From Falsiphaeobacter marinintestinus (GTDB lineage: Bacteria; Pseudomonadota; Alphaproteobacteria; Rhodobacterales; Rhodobacteraceae): a stretch of DNA of 64,000 bases. Below the pieces are notes generated by a model. That model was not told where the DNA came from and did not search any database. It saw only the letters and a list, made by a program, of their open reading frames with translations. Position 1 is the stretch's first letter. Each line of letters begins with the position of its first letter. The stretch covers positions 372,001 through 436,000 of the forward strand of contig NZ_VOGO01000003.1 in the NCBI RefSeq assembly GCF_007923355.1. Reading direction: 5' to 3'. Shown piece after piece: positions 37,087 through 46,130 of the stretch. A program made the position numbers and the translations under genes.

Positions 37087-38658
37087 ATGAGCCAGCAGGT
37101 CGACGGCGGAATTCACTATATGATCGGAGGCGGCATTGCAGCCCTGTCAGCGGCGGTGTTCCTGATCCGGGACGCCGGCGTGGCGGGATCAAGCATCCGG
37201 ATTTTCGACGACCAGCCACAGCCCGGCGGTGCGCTTGACGGGACCGGCGCGGACGGTCCGGGGTTTCTGTCGCGCGGCGGTCGTATGTTTGAGCCGAACT
37301 TTCTGAACACCTTCGATTTGCTCTCAAGCATCCCGTCCGCTGACGACCAGAGCATTTCGGCCAGGGACGACATCTTCGCTTTCAATGAAATGGTTCAGGC
37401 CTCTTCGAACTGTCGGCTGGTCGCCAATGGCCAAAAGGCAGACATGGACCATCTGGGGCTGTCGCCAGCAGACATTCTGGCGTTGAACCGGGTCTTGCTG
37501 ACGCCCGAACGGAGATTGGGCAACCGTACGATTTCCAACTGTTTCGACCGCACGTTCTTTGACAGCAATTTCTGGATCATGTGGTCGACAATGTTTTCGT
37601 TTCAGCCCTGGCATTCGGCGGTCGAAATGCGACGCTATCTGCAGAGATTCATTCACTTGTTCCCGGGGTTTGCGCAGATCAAGGGGATCTTGCGAACCCG
37701 GTACAACCAGTATGACAGCCTGATCGCACCGATCGTTATCTGGCTGAAAACAAAGGGCGCGCGGTTTGATCCATCGACCTCAATCTCGCAGGTCGAAATC
37801 GAGGGCGACGCCAACGCCCGACGTGTGGTTGGTCTTAAGATGGCCGATGGCAAGCACGTTGCGGTGACCGCCGATGACCGGGTTTTCATTACGCTTGGAT
37901 CCATGACCGACGGCGCCACCTATGGCAGCAACACGACGGCGCCATCATTGGAGCCCGGCCCCTGCCCGTCCTGGGATCTGTGGCGTGATCTGGCGTCAAC
38001 GCATTCAGGGTTTGGCACACCCGGGGCTTTCGCGGATGACATAGGCAAATCGGCCTGGACGTCCTTCACAGTGACGATGAACCGACCCGACTTTCGCGAT
38101 TGGCTGGAAGGATTTACCGGCAACGCGACCGGAACCGGCGGACTGGTCACAATCCGCGACAGCGGCTGGCTGATGTCATTCGTGATGTTCCACCAACCGC
38201 ATTTCCGGGCGCAATCTGACGGATCAGTGGTACTTTGGGGCTATGGCTTGCGCGGGGATCGCAATGGCGATCATGTGAAAAAACCGATGTGGCAGGCCAC
38301 GGGTGATGAAATTCTGGATGAACTCTGCGGTCAGCTTGCGCCATCAGGTGCGCAACGCAACTGGTTCGACGGGGCAAGGGTGATCCCCGCCCGGATGCCC
38401 TACATCACCAGTCAGTTCATGCCACGCTGCCCGGGTGATCGTCCCAAGACCCAGCCCGAGGAGGCCGAAAACTTTGCCCTGATGGGACAATATGTTGAGC
38501 TTCCACGCGATACGGTTTTCACCGTTGAATACTCGGTTCGCAGCGCCCGCGCCGCTGTTCATGCCCTGACCGGACACAGCGCTCCGATCCCGGTCGTGCG
38601 AACCGACCGGGACCCCAGAGTGCTGTTGAAAGCGGCGCGGGTGTTGTTTGAAGTCTGA
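37087..38658 (+). CDS. Oleate hydratase (67 kDa myosin-cross-reactive family)
   Basis: 523 residues. An N-terminal dinucleotide fold (IGGGIAALSAAVFLIRDAG) binds FAD; LSRGGRMFEPNF and the SNFWIMWSTMFSFQPWHSA segment are hallmarks of the family. The enzyme adds water to the double bond of oleic acid to give 10-hydroxystearate, which detoxifies free fatty acids. ATG 37087 has GGGAGGA upstream. It is convergent with a monooxygenase-family gene, the stops being 2 bases apart. Confidence 0.93.
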   Translation: MSQQVDGGIHYMIGGGIAALSAAVFLIRDAGVAGSSIRIFDDQPQPGGALDGTGADGPGFLSRGGRMFEPNFLNTFDLLSSIPSADDQSISARDDIFAFNEMVQASSNCRLVANGQKADMDHLGLSPADILALNRVLLTPERRLGNRTISNCFDRTFFDSNFWIMWSTMFSFQPWHSAVEMRRYLQRFIHLFPGFAQIKGILRTRYNQYDSLIAPIVIWLKTKGARFDPSTSISQVEIEGDANARRVVGLKMADGKHVAVTADDRVFITLGSMTDGATYGSNTTAPSLEPGPCPSWDLWRDLASTHSGFGTPGAFADDIGKSAWTSFTVTMNRPDFRDWLEGFTGNATGTGGLVTIRDSGWLMSFVMFHQPHFRAQSDGSVVLWGYGLRGDRNGDHVKKPMWQATGDEILDELCGQLAPSGAQRNWFDGARVIPARMPYITSQFMPRCPGDRPKTQPEEAENFALMGQYVELPRDTVFTVEYSVRSARAAVHALTGHSAPIPVVRTDRDPRVLLKAARVLFEV

Positions 38659-38660
38659 CT

Positions 38661-38963
38661 TTAACCCAAGGGCGCTTTGACGCCGTTTGAGACTGTAAAG
38701 ATCTCGCGCGAGGTGACGCCGATATCGCCCAAAGCTTCGCGAAACGCCGCCATATGCGCGGTCTGGCCGTGAAGTTTGAGTGCCTCCATGTCCTCCCACT
38801 CTTCGTAAACGCGGAACTTGTGGGGGGCTTCGACCAGTTGCGAAAACTCATAGACGATGCATCCCGGTTCCTTTCGGGTTTCCTCCATCATCTTTGTTGC
38901 CGCAGCTTGCGCCGGTCCGATCTTGTCGGCATTTAATTCGATTATTCCTGTAACGATCAGCAT
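38661..38963 (-). CDS. Antibiotic biosynthesis monooxygenase (ABM) domain protein
   Basis: 100 residues with the ABM/YgiN dimeric alpha-beta barrel pattern: LIVTGIIELN strand, EETRKEPGCIVYEFSQ, FRVYEEWEDMEALKLH and a following HMAAF helix. Family members oxidise quinol-type substrates without cofactors; many are of unknown role. It lies directly against the oleate hydratase gene on the other strand. The 246-bp gap upstream holds only promoters. Confidence 0.85.
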   Translation of the reverse strand: MLIVTGIIELNADKIGPAQAAATKMMEETRKEPGCIVYEFSQLVEAPHKFRVYEEWEDMEALKLHGQTAHMAAFREALGDIGVTSREIFTVSNGVKAPLG

Positions 38964-39209
38964 TATTTGGCTCCTCCCAAAATTGCATGTCGGGTCCCGG
39001 TCTGGCGCTGCCTGGACAGCTGCAAACCCTTTTCGAACAACCGGGCCTTTTGCATCAAAGGTTAGACGCTAACACGGCGCGACAGAAGCGTGTAGCATGA
39101 CTTTGCTTCGGCAAATTTCTTGCGAATTATCAAAGGCCGCTTTAGCTTGATCGAATAGTTTGTTCCCGGTAACACCTTTTATTGAAATATTTTTTGGGAG
39201 GACGACCAC

Positions 39210-40490
39210 GTGCCACTATTTAATGGAACCTTTGCAACCGACAGGATCTTCGGCAGCAACGTAAACGACACGATCAACGGCCGACGCGGGGATGACAGCC
39301 TGTACGGGCAAGGCGGCAATGACACGATCCGCGGCGACGAAGGCAACGACTGGATGGATGGCGGCGACGGGAATGACCGCATCTTTGGTGGCGATGACGA
39401 AGACTATCTGTACGGCGGTGTTGGCAACGACATCCTGAACGGCGGGACCGGCGGAACCGATTATGACTATGTCTATTACTATGGCGACGTTGGCGTTACG
39501 GTGAACCTCGCCCTGGGCACTGCGACCGATGAATTCGGCGGGACCGATACACTGATTGACATCGAATATGTGCACGCAAGCAGCGGTGCAGACACATTGA
39601 TCGGCGGCAATGCGGCCAACGACGGTTGGGAATCCTTCCGCGGGTATGCCGGGAACGACTTTATCGACGGGGGCTCGGGATTTGACCGGGCGGACTATGC
39701 TCGCGATTACAACAGTAACGATGGCTCCGGTAGTCTGGGAATCATAGCGGATCTGGCGGCCGGAACGGTGCGCGATGGTTTTGGTGATACTGACACGATC
39801 GTGAATATTGAGGTGATCCGGGCGAGTATCTTCTCGGACGACTTGCGCGGTGACGGAAATGACAACTGGTTCAACCCGTTGACAGGCAGCGATTATATAG
39901 ACGGGCGCGGCGGCATCGACGAAGTCAGCTATAACTCGGACAACTATTACGAAGATCGTAGCGGCTTTACCGGAATCGAGGCGGATCTGGCCAGGGGGCA
40001 GATCGTCGATACCAGCGGTTATCAGATCGACACCGTGGTCAACATTGAAAATGTACGCGGCAGCGTCTGGGATGATGACATTCGCGGCGATGCAGGCGCG
40101 AACCGGTTGCGCGGCGATGACGGAGACGATTTCCTGACGGGCCGAAACGGCAATGACCGGCTGGAAGGCGGCAACGGCAACGATGCCTTGGTCGGTGGAT
40201 TGGGTGCCGACAGCCTGAAAGGTGGCGCGGGCAATGATGACCTTTGGGGCCGTCAGGGCAACGATGTCTTTGTGTTCGAAGTGGGCGGAGACGTCGACTC
40301 AGTGCGCGATTTCCGCAACAATCAGGACATGCTGGATGTGTCTGACTATGGCTTTGCGGCGGCCGCAGATGTCATCGCAGCAGCATCACAGTTCGGCAGC
40401 GATGTTCTGATTGATCTGGGCGGCGATGACATGATCGTTCTGGAGAACTTCCGGATCGCCAACCTGGACGCCAGCGACCTGATTATCTGA
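39210..40490 (+). CDS. RTX-type calcium-binding protein
   Basis: 426 residues from a GTG with GGGAGGA upstream. Nonapeptide repeats of the GGxGxDxxx kind occupy about residues 25-95, a weaker set at 130-160 and a strong set at 300-360, forming calcium-binding beta-rolls. The end (FRNNQDMLDVSDYG, then DDMIVLENF) is the usual type I secretion tail. There is no signal peptide and no catalytic domain, so it is a pure beta-roll protein. No type I secretion genes are in the window. Confidence 0.88.
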   Translation: MPLFNGTFATDRIFGSNVNDTINGRRGDDSLYGQGGNDTIRGDEGNDWMDGGDGNDRIFGGDDEDYLYGGVGNDILNGGTGGTDYDYVYYYGDVGVTVNLALGTATDEFGGTDTLIDIEYVHASSGADTLIGGNAANDGWESFRGYAGNDFIDGGSGFDRADYARDYNSNDGSGSLGIIADLAAGTVRDGFGDTDTIVNIEVIRASIFSDDLRGDGNDNWFNPLTGSDYIDGRGGIDEVSYNSDNYYEDRSGFTGIEADLARGQIVDTSGYQIDTVVNIENVRGSVWDDDIRGDAGANRLRGDDGDDFLTGRNGNDRLEGGNGNDALVGGLGADSLKGGAGNDDLWGRQGNDVFVFEVGGDVDSVRDFRNNQDMLDVSDYGFAAAADVIAAASQFGSDVLIDLGGDDMIVLENFRIANLDASDLII

Positions 40491-40498
40491 ATTTACAT

Positions 40499-40528
40499 AC
40501 CGCTTCGCGCCGAACGGCGCGGAGCGGT
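40499..40528. terminator. Shared hairpin between convergent RTX and GNAT genes
   Basis: A 13-bp stem with one T-G pair (40499-40511 with 40516-40528) and a GAAC loop starts 8 bases after the RTX stop and touches the last base of the GNAT gene. It could stop both transcripts; no T-run is present. Confidence 0.55.
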
Positions 40529-41022
40529 TAGCCGGTCAGATCAAACCGCTTGGACACGCGATCAACTCTGGTGCCATCGGCCAAAGGCTTGGCCCGCGCG
40601 ATGTCGTGATCTCTGAACCCCATGGCAGTATAGTATCCAAGCCCGGGCGCATTATCGGCGCGGATCGTAGCATTGATCTGCGTGTATCCTTCGCTGAGCG
40701 CCGCTTTGGTCGTCACAGCAAACATCGCCCTGCCCGCCCCTTTGACCGGATCGGTCTGCCGGGCAAAGCTGGCGATATCGGCGCAGTCGACCGGCAGGTT
40801 CGGATTGACTCCCAACCATTGAAACGCGGCCACATGGCCCGCGTCATCCAGCGCCACATGACAGCAGATTACTCTGTTGTCGGTCAGGAACGCGGTCGCG
40901 AACCCGCTATCGTCAAAGGCGCTTTGAAACGCGGTTGTTCCGCCGATGGCGATAATCTCGTTCAAAAGCGCGCAAGCCTCGGCCACGTCACCCTGTTCCA
41001 TCGCACGGACAAGTATCGCCAT
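40528..41022 (-). CDS. GNAT-family N-acetyltransferase
   Basis: 164 residues with the GNAT fold pattern: N-terminal RAMEQGDVAEACALLNEII, a central strand with GHVAAFQWLGV, the acetyl-CoA loop region around GAGRAMFAVTTKAA (about 96-109) and a closing NAPGLGYYTAMGFRDHDI. The substrate is unknown. It starts one base after the carboxylesterase stop and is the last gene of a three-gene unit with the glycosylase and esterase. Confidence 0.85.
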   Translation of the reverse strand: MAILVRAMEQGDVAEACALLNEIIAIGGTTAFQSAFDDSGFATAFLTDNRVICCHVALDDAGHVAAFQWLGVNPNLPVDCADIASFARQTDPVKGAGRAMFAVTTKAALSEGYTQINATIRADNAPGLGYYTAMGFRDHDIARAKPLADGTRVDRVSKRFDLTG

Positions 41023-41023
41023 A

Positions 41024-41689
41024 TCAGAAGCTCAGCTTGTCCCGCAGAAAGGCCAGCGCCACGCCCAGACCGTCTGGAGCAATTCCATGCCCTGTGCCTT
41101 TCATGACATGCGCGAACACGTCCTGAAATCCGGCCTTGTCAAGCGCCTCGGCGGCTTCGGGCAAAGACTGAACCGGCACCACGTCATCCTGATCGCCATG
41201 AACCAACAGGATCGGCATGCGGCTGACCACGTCGTCCTCAAGTGTCTCGGGGGCCAGCAGACGGCCCGAAAACGCAACGATTCCCGCAACGGGGTCGTCG
41301 CGACGCGGGGCGACATGCAGGCTCATCATCGTGCCTTGGGAAAAGCCAAACAGAGCGACCTGTTCGGGCAGCACGTCTTCGTCGACCATCAGGGCGTCCA
41401 GAAAGGCGTTCAGATCGTCGATGGCCTGTGCCATCCCGCGTTCGGATTCTTCTTCGCTGGAGTTATCGATCCAAGGGATCGGGAACCACTGAAACCCAAA
41501 CGGCGATCCGGCGCAGTTTTCAGGAGCATCGGGCGCGATGAATAGCGTATCGGGCAGATGTTCCCCCAATGGGTCGGCCAGCCCCAGCAAGTCGGCACCA
41601 TTCGCGCCGTAGCCATGCAGAAACACCACGACCGACCGGGTCTCACCGGACACCGGCGCTTTGCGTTCAGCGTTAAGTACGCGAGTCAT
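41024..41689 (-). CDS. Carboxylesterase/phospholipase family alpha/beta hydrolase
   Basis: 221 residues. FLHGYGANGADL (23-34) is the oxyanion block, GFSQGTMM holds Ser117, VHGDQDDVVP the Asp and GTGHGIAPDG the His, as in the small carboxylesterases of the EstB/APT1 group. ATG 41689 overlaps the stop of the upstream glycosylase (ATGA), and GGGAAGG lies just before it. It probably acts on short-chain esters; the true substrate is unknown. Confidence 0.88.
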   Translation of the reverse strand: MTRVLNAERKAPVSGETRSVVVFLHGYGANGADLLGLADPLGEHLPDTLFIAPDAPENCAGSPFGFQWFPIPWIDNSSEEESERGMAQAIDDLNAFLDALMVDEDVLPEQVALFGFSQGTMMSLHVAPRRDDPVAGIVAFSGRLLAPETLEDDVVSRMPILLVHGDQDDVVPVQSLPEAAEALDKAGFQDVFAHVMKGTGHGIAPDGLGVALAFLRDKLSF

Positions 41690-42318
41690 CTGATACCTTC
41701 CCTGTTCTTTGCAACGCGGTAGTAGGCCCATAACAGCCGCGCCGCAACCGACCGCCACGGTGACCAGTCTTCGGCCATCTGGCGTAACGCTTTTTCCTTG
41801 GGTCTGTCCGGCAAATCGAACAAAACACGGGCAGATTCCTGCAAGGCCAGATCGCCCGGCGCAAACACATCCGCACGGCCCAGGCTGAACATCGCATAGA
41901 TCTCGGCCGTCCAGGCCCCGATGCCAGGCACAGCGACCAGTTGCCGGATCACGTCGTCAGTCGGAGCCGTGCGCAGGCTGTCATAATCAATCCGCGCGTC
42001 GGCCAGCGCCCTTGCATAGCGGATTTTCTGGCGGGACAATCCGACAGAGCGCAATTCGTCATCACTGGCCCATATGATCTTGCGCGGCCCGGTCAAACGC
42101 GCCTCTTTCATGCGGCCCCAGATTGCGTTGGCTGAGGCAACTGAAACCTGCTGGCTGACAATCGCGCTGAGCAGTTCGGCAAACCCATCGGGTTTCAGGC
42201 GCAATGGCAGCGGGCCGGTTTCGGTCAGCGCGGCCGCAAAGCGCGGGTCACATTGGGCTAACCAATCCGCGCCTTCTGCGACGCAATCTGGGGTTTCTAT
42301 GATCCGGCCTACTGTCAT
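41686..42318 (-). CDS. DNA-3-methyladenine glycosylase (AlkA-like)
   Basis: 210 residues. The helix-hairpin-helix VPGIGAWTAEIYAM (130-143) and the catalytic Asp in FAPGDLAL (Asp156) define the HhH-GPD superfamily, and the IVSQQVSVASANAIW segment places it with AlkA. It removes alkylated purines to begin base excision repair. ATG 42318 is chosen; a longer frame to 42354 is less likely. It leads the glycosylase-esterase-GNAT unit. Confidence 0.9.
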   Translation of the reverse strand: MTVGRIIETPDCVAEGADWLAQCDPRFAAALTETGPLPLRLKPDGFAELLSAIVSQQVSVASANAIWGRMKEARLTGPRKIIWASDDELRSVGLSRQKIRYARALADARIDYDSLRTAPTDDVIRQLVAVPGIGAWTAEIYAMFSLGRADVFAPGDLALQESARVLFDLPDRPKEKALRQMAEDWSPWRSVAARLLWAYYRVAKNREGIR

Positions 42319-42400
42319 GTGCGTGACCTTGGCGCGGGTTGTGCGCCTGTGCAAGTCGAAGCAGCTTGCCTCTTAACACATTCACAGTTACGCAATCGAC

Positions 42401-43612
42401 ATGCAGCAAATTGACGACGCCAAGGCCCGGCGAAATGTGGCCGTACTGGTAGGGGCACAAGCGCTTTTGGGCGCCCAGATGCCAATGATCTTTACCATTG
42501 GCGGGCTGGCGGGTCAGTCGCTGGCATCGAACGCGTGTTTCGCGACATTGCCGATCTCGTTGATCGTGTTGGGGTCCATGTTGGCCGCAACTCCGGTGTC
42601 GGCCATCATGCAAAAATATGGGCGTCGGGCCGGATTTCTGCTGGGTGCTTTTGCAGGCGCGCTGGGTGGGGCCGTTGGGGCCTATGGGCTGTACCTGTCG
42701 TCCTTCCCGATCTTCCTGTTGGGCAGCCTGATAACCGGCGTCTATATGAGCGCGCATGGGTTTTACCGCTTTGCTGCCGCCGATACCGCGTCAGATGCTT
42801 ACAGGCCCAAAGCGATTTCCTATGTCATGGCAGGTGGTCTGGCCGCGGCGATCATCGGACCGCAGCTGGTCAAAGTGACCGCCCAGGCCATGGTCATTCC
42901 GTTTTTCGGGACCTATCTGGCCGTGATTGCTTTGAACATTGTCGGCTCGCTGCTGTTTTTCCTGCTGGACATCCCAAAGCCAAAGCCACCCACAGCCGAT
43001 CAGCCGCGTGGCCGTTCGCGATGGGAATTGATCACCACGCCCCGGATCGCCGTGGCGGTGATTTGTGCCATGGTCAGCTATGCGTTGATGAACCTTGTGA
43101 TGACATCGACGCCGCTGGCCGTCGTTGGGTGCGGCTATACGGCTGGCGACGCGGCAGACGTGGTGACCAGCCACGTGCTGGCAATGTATGTGCCCAGCTT
43201 TTTCACCGGGCATCTGATCGCCCGGTTCGGAGTGGAACGCATCATGGCCATCGGGTTGGCGATTCTTGCCGCCGCCGGGGCGGTTGCCCTGTCGGGTGTC
43301 GAACTTGAGCATTTCTTTATCGCGCTGATCTTGCTGGGGGTCGGCTGGAACTTTGGCTTTATTGGTGCGACCACGATGCTTGCCGGTGCACATGAAACCT
43401 ATGAACGTGGCCGGATGCAGGGTCTGAACGACTTGCTGGTGTTTGGCGGCGTGACAATGGCGTCGCTAGCGTCGGGCGGGTTGATGAACTGTTCGGGCGG
43501 AACCGCGCAGGAAGGCTGGACAGCCGTCAATATGGCGATGGCCCCGTTCCTGATGCTGGCGGGTGGCGCATTGATCTGGCTGGTTCTGCGCCCGCGTCAG
43601 AACACCGCCTGA
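42401..43612 (+). CDS. MFS transporter
   Basis: 403 residues with about 12 hydrophobic helices. The conserved loop between TM2 and TM3 appears as MQKYGRRAGFLLGA. The second half restarts after an RSRWELITTPRIAVAV linker. It lacks features of a named subgroup; a YNL-type or Bcr-like drug exporter and a sugar carrier are both possible. It is divergent from the DNA glycosylase gene and convergent with the phytoene-synthase-like gene. Confidence 0.87.
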   Translation: MQQIDDAKARRNVAVLVGAQALLGAQMPMIFTIGGLAGQSLASNACFATLPISLIVLGSMLAATPVSAIMQKYGRRAGFLLGAFAGALGGAVGAYGLYLSSFPIFLLGSLITGVYMSAHGFYRFAAADTASDAYRPKAISYVMAGGLAAAIIGPQLVKVTAQAMVIPFFGTYLAVIALNIVGSLLFFLLDIPKPKPPTADQPRGRSRWELITTPRIAVAVICAMVSYALMNLVMTSTPLAVVGCGYTAGDAADVVTSHVLAMYVPSFFTGHLIARFGVERIMAIGLAILAAAGAVALSGVELEHFFIALILLGVGWNFGFIGATTMLAGAHETYERGRMQGLNDLLVFGGVTMASLASGGLMNCSGGTAQEGWTAVNMAMAPFLMLAGGALIWLVLRPRQNTA

Positions 43613-43646
43613 CGGGCACGTTGTATCAAAGGGCGCGGGTTTAAGA

Positions 43647-44423
43647 TCACCAGCGCCCTGTTGCAGCCTTGATCATCAGGCCCAGACGCTTGCGGGCCTC
43701 GCTTTGCCCCAGTGCACCGTTGGCGACCCTTGCCGGGTCTTTCAGTGCCTGTTTCAAGGTGGCTTTCGTTTGCCACCCGGACAAAAGCGCAGGGGACGCA
43801 ACCGCCGAGATCCGGCCCCGTTGCGCACGCGCCGATTGCAGACGTTCAAGCGCAGTTCTGGCCAGCCGTTTGATCCCGTCCTGCGTACCATCGAGAAGCG
43901 GAATCCGGCCTTGCGCCTCAAGCTCGGGAACTGCTTGCAACCAGTTGGCCACCCCCGCTGCATATCCGAAATCACGGACCACGGATTCGTCGGCGTCGCC
44001 CAGTGACCTGACCGCCGCCCACAGCAACGTCCCCGATGTCTGATCAATGTAACGATCCAAGTCCGCCTGACTTTCGAACGGGTCGCGATAGATGTCCCAG
44101 CGCCGGGCCAGGACCAGCCCGTCCAATGCCTCGGACAGATTTGGCAACAGAACAGATGACAAGGGGGTGACGACCTCGTGCCGGCGCACCTGATCGCCGT
44201 CAGAGATTTCCAGCAAGGCATCGCGCCACCATTGCAAGCGCATTTCGGCAATCATCGCCTCTTGTGTCACCCACGGCGCGCGGGCCACTTCGACATTCAT
44301 CGCATAGATTGGAAACAGCTTCGCACGGGCCGAAACCGGTGCAGCCATCGTCGCGCGAAACCGGTCCGGATCAGCCCGCTGCACCAATGCCGCGCAAGCC
44401 CCGATATCGGCGTTAAACTCCAT
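43647..44423 (-). CDS. Squalene/phytoene synthase-like protein (NDUFAF6 type)
   Basis: 258 residues. The overall layout (AKLFPIYAMNVEVARAP, LQWWRDAL, YIDQTSGTLLWAAV, GYAAGVANWLQAV) follows the squalene/phytoene synthase fold. However, the two Asp-rich DxxxD substrate motifs are not visible, as in NDUFAF6-like relatives that help assemble complex I rather than make terpenes. A non-catalytic role is therefore more likely. Its start overlaps the end of the hydrolase gene by 11 bases. Confidence 0.8.
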   Translation of the reverse strand: MEFNADIGACAALVQRADPDRFRATMAAPVSARAKLFPIYAMNVEVARAPWVTQEAMIAEMRLQWWRDALLEISDGDQVRRHEVVTPLSSVLLPNLSEALDGLVLARRWDIYRDPFESQADLDRYIDQTSGTLLWAAVRSLGDADESVVRDFGYAAGVANWLQAVPELEAQGRIPLLDGTQDGIKRLARTALERLQSARAQRGRISAVASPALLSGWQTKATLKQALKDPARVANGALGQSEARKRLGLMIKAATGRW

Positions 44424-45384
44424 TCAGGAACTCCATGATCGCGGCTTCGGTCTGGGGCGCATCGACGATACCCAGATGTGACTGATCCGGCACTACCAAA
44501 TAGCTGCCCTTGCCAGTTGCCCCCGACATCAAGGGGGCGTACCCGTCTGCGACGAACGCCTCATCGTCGCGTCCAGCAATCAAAAGGAACGGCGGCAAAG
44601 CGGCCACATCCGCCAGATACTTGCTGCGCGGCGCATAGGAGGTGTTCAGCCGATAGGAATACGCCGTTGTGGCCAGATCACCATAAGGCCCTTCCAGCAC
44701 CTCGGGCGGGAAGTTGAAGGTGATCACCTTGAGCCGGTTCAACCCCTGAATGCGAAGCGCATTCAACATGCTCAGACCGATCAGCCGCCGTGTCAAAGGC
44801 TGCGCCCATCCACCCGAATTGTCCCGCGTGGTCGGTGCGTTGTGCTTCAGGAACGGCGCCAAAAGCACAGCAGCATCCATCTGCGCACCATACTTGCCAC
44901 CGGCAAAGCGCACCACCAATCCGCCTCCCGAAGAGTGGCCGATCACAACAACTTTTTGCCCGTCTTCCCGATAGGCGGCGATCAAGTCACTCAGGTCTTC
45001 TTCCAGTTGCCCGATATGGGGAATATCACCGCGCAAGCCCGGATTCGCCCCATGCCCGCGTAAATCGGGCACCAGAACGCGCCCCTGATCCGAAAGCCCC
45101 GACGCCAGTTGGTCAAATTGCATCCCGTTCCATCCCGATCCATGTACGAAAATGATCAATGGCCCCTGCGTTGCCCCATAGTCGCGCACCAGAAGCTCGT
45201 ATCCGTCGCGCATCGGCACCGGGTCAGGCATTGGCATGTCGACCCGTACGCGCCCCAGAAGATCGCGAAAGCTCAGCCCGCCAGACCCTTTGAAAGGCCG
45301 GGGCCATTCGGACAGGATCAGACCGACGGCAATGGCAACGGTGATCAGAAAGGCAACGGTGATAAACCAAAGGATGGTCAGCAA
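44413..45384 (-). CDS. Membrane-anchored alpha/beta hydrolase
   Basis: 323 residues. A single N-terminal TM helix (about 2-24) is followed by an alpha/beta hydrolase domain with FVHGSGWNG, GHSSGGGL (nucleophile Ser), AGRDDEAF (Asp) and DQSHLG (His). It resembles lysophospholipase/2-acylglycerol lipase-type enzymes. The domain probably faces the cytoplasm or periplasm at the inner membrane. It lies upstream of, and overlaps, the phytoene-synthase-like gene. Confidence 0.82.
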   Translation of the reverse strand: MLTILWFITVAFLITVAIAVGLILSEWPRPFKGSGGLSFRDLLGRVRVDMPMPDPVPMRDGYELLVRDYGATQGPLIIFVHGSGWNGMQFDQLASGLSDQGRVLVPDLRGHGANPGLRGDIPHIGQLEEDLSDLIAAYREDGQKVVVIGHSSGGGLVVRFAGGKYGAQMDAAVLLAPFLKHNAPTTRDNSGGWAQPLTRRLIGLSMLNALRIQGLNRLKVITFNFPPEVLEGPYGDLATTAYSYRLNTSYAPRSKYLADVAALPPFLLIAGRDDEAFVADGYAPLMSGATGKGSYLVVPDQSHLGIVDAPQTEAAIMEFLNGV

Positions 45385-45396
45385 TTCATCGCCTCC

Positions 45397-46128
45397 TCAG
45401 ACGCAATTTGGCACTGTCTGCTTCGGTTTCACGACGCATAGAAGGTATCCAAGATGATCGCGATGCGCGCGCCACACCGACATTTCGACCTCGGCTGCGT
45501 CCAGTACCTTGGTCAGTGCGGGGTCTGCGGTTGGGCGAAGCTTTGCAATGCGGGCTTCCTGAGGTTGATAATAGGCCTCCCACCCGTCATCCGAGACCGG
45601 GCGACTGTCGATCAGTTCAAATCCTGCAGCGTCAATCTCGGCCCTGATCTGGTCTGCATCGCCAACCGGCAGTCCTTCGAACAGCGCATCGACCTCTGCG
45701 GGCGGGTCTGGCTTGAACAGACACGCTTGGGAAAACGCGATGGCACCGCCCTTTGAGAGAGCAGATCGCCACCCTTGCAAGGCCTGCGTCACACCAACAA
45801 AATAGATCGCCCCCGCGCACCAGATCAGATCAAAAGGCCCCTCAGCCTCCATCATGTCCCCGCACCGCGCCGTGACGCGAGGATCATTGGCAAAGCGGTT
45901 GTTCAGGTCAGCGACAAAGCCCGGATGGCTATCCAATGCCAGAACATGCCCGTCTGGCGCGGCCTGCAACAGCGCCGCCACGTCACCCCCCGGCCCGCAA
46001 CCGGCGTCCAGAATGGATGCATCGGCCAGTGTAGCGGCCCGCGATGTGGCCCAAAGCACGTCCGCTGCACTACCGGGCCCTTCGCGCGGCAACCCGTCGT
46101 GCAACCGAAAGAACGCGGTCATATCCAC
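45397..46128 (-). CDS. Class I SAM-dependent methyltransferase
   Basis: 243 residues from a GTG at 46128, chosen because GAGGGG lies 6 bases upstream; an ATG lies two codons later. Motif I is ILDAGCGPGGDVAAL, motif II ends in LALDSH, motif III holds ARCGDMME and motif IV FDLIWCAGAIYF. It looks like a small-molecule methyltransferase of the trans-aconitate/ubiquinone type, without a firm substrate. It starts 2 bases after cimA. Confidence 0.88.
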   Translation of the reverse strand: MDMTAFFRLHDGLPREGPGSAADVLWATSRAATLADASILDAGCGPGGDVAALLQAAPDGHVLALDSHPGFVADLNNRFANDPRVTARCGDMMEAEGPFDLIWCAGAIYFVGVTQALQGWRSALSKGGAIAFSQACLFKPDPPAEVDALFEGLPVGDADQIRAEIDAAGFELIDSRPVSDDGWEAYYQPQEARIAKLRPTADPALTKVLDAAEVEMSVWRAHRDHLGYLLCVVKPKQTVPNCV

Positions 46129-46130
46129 GG

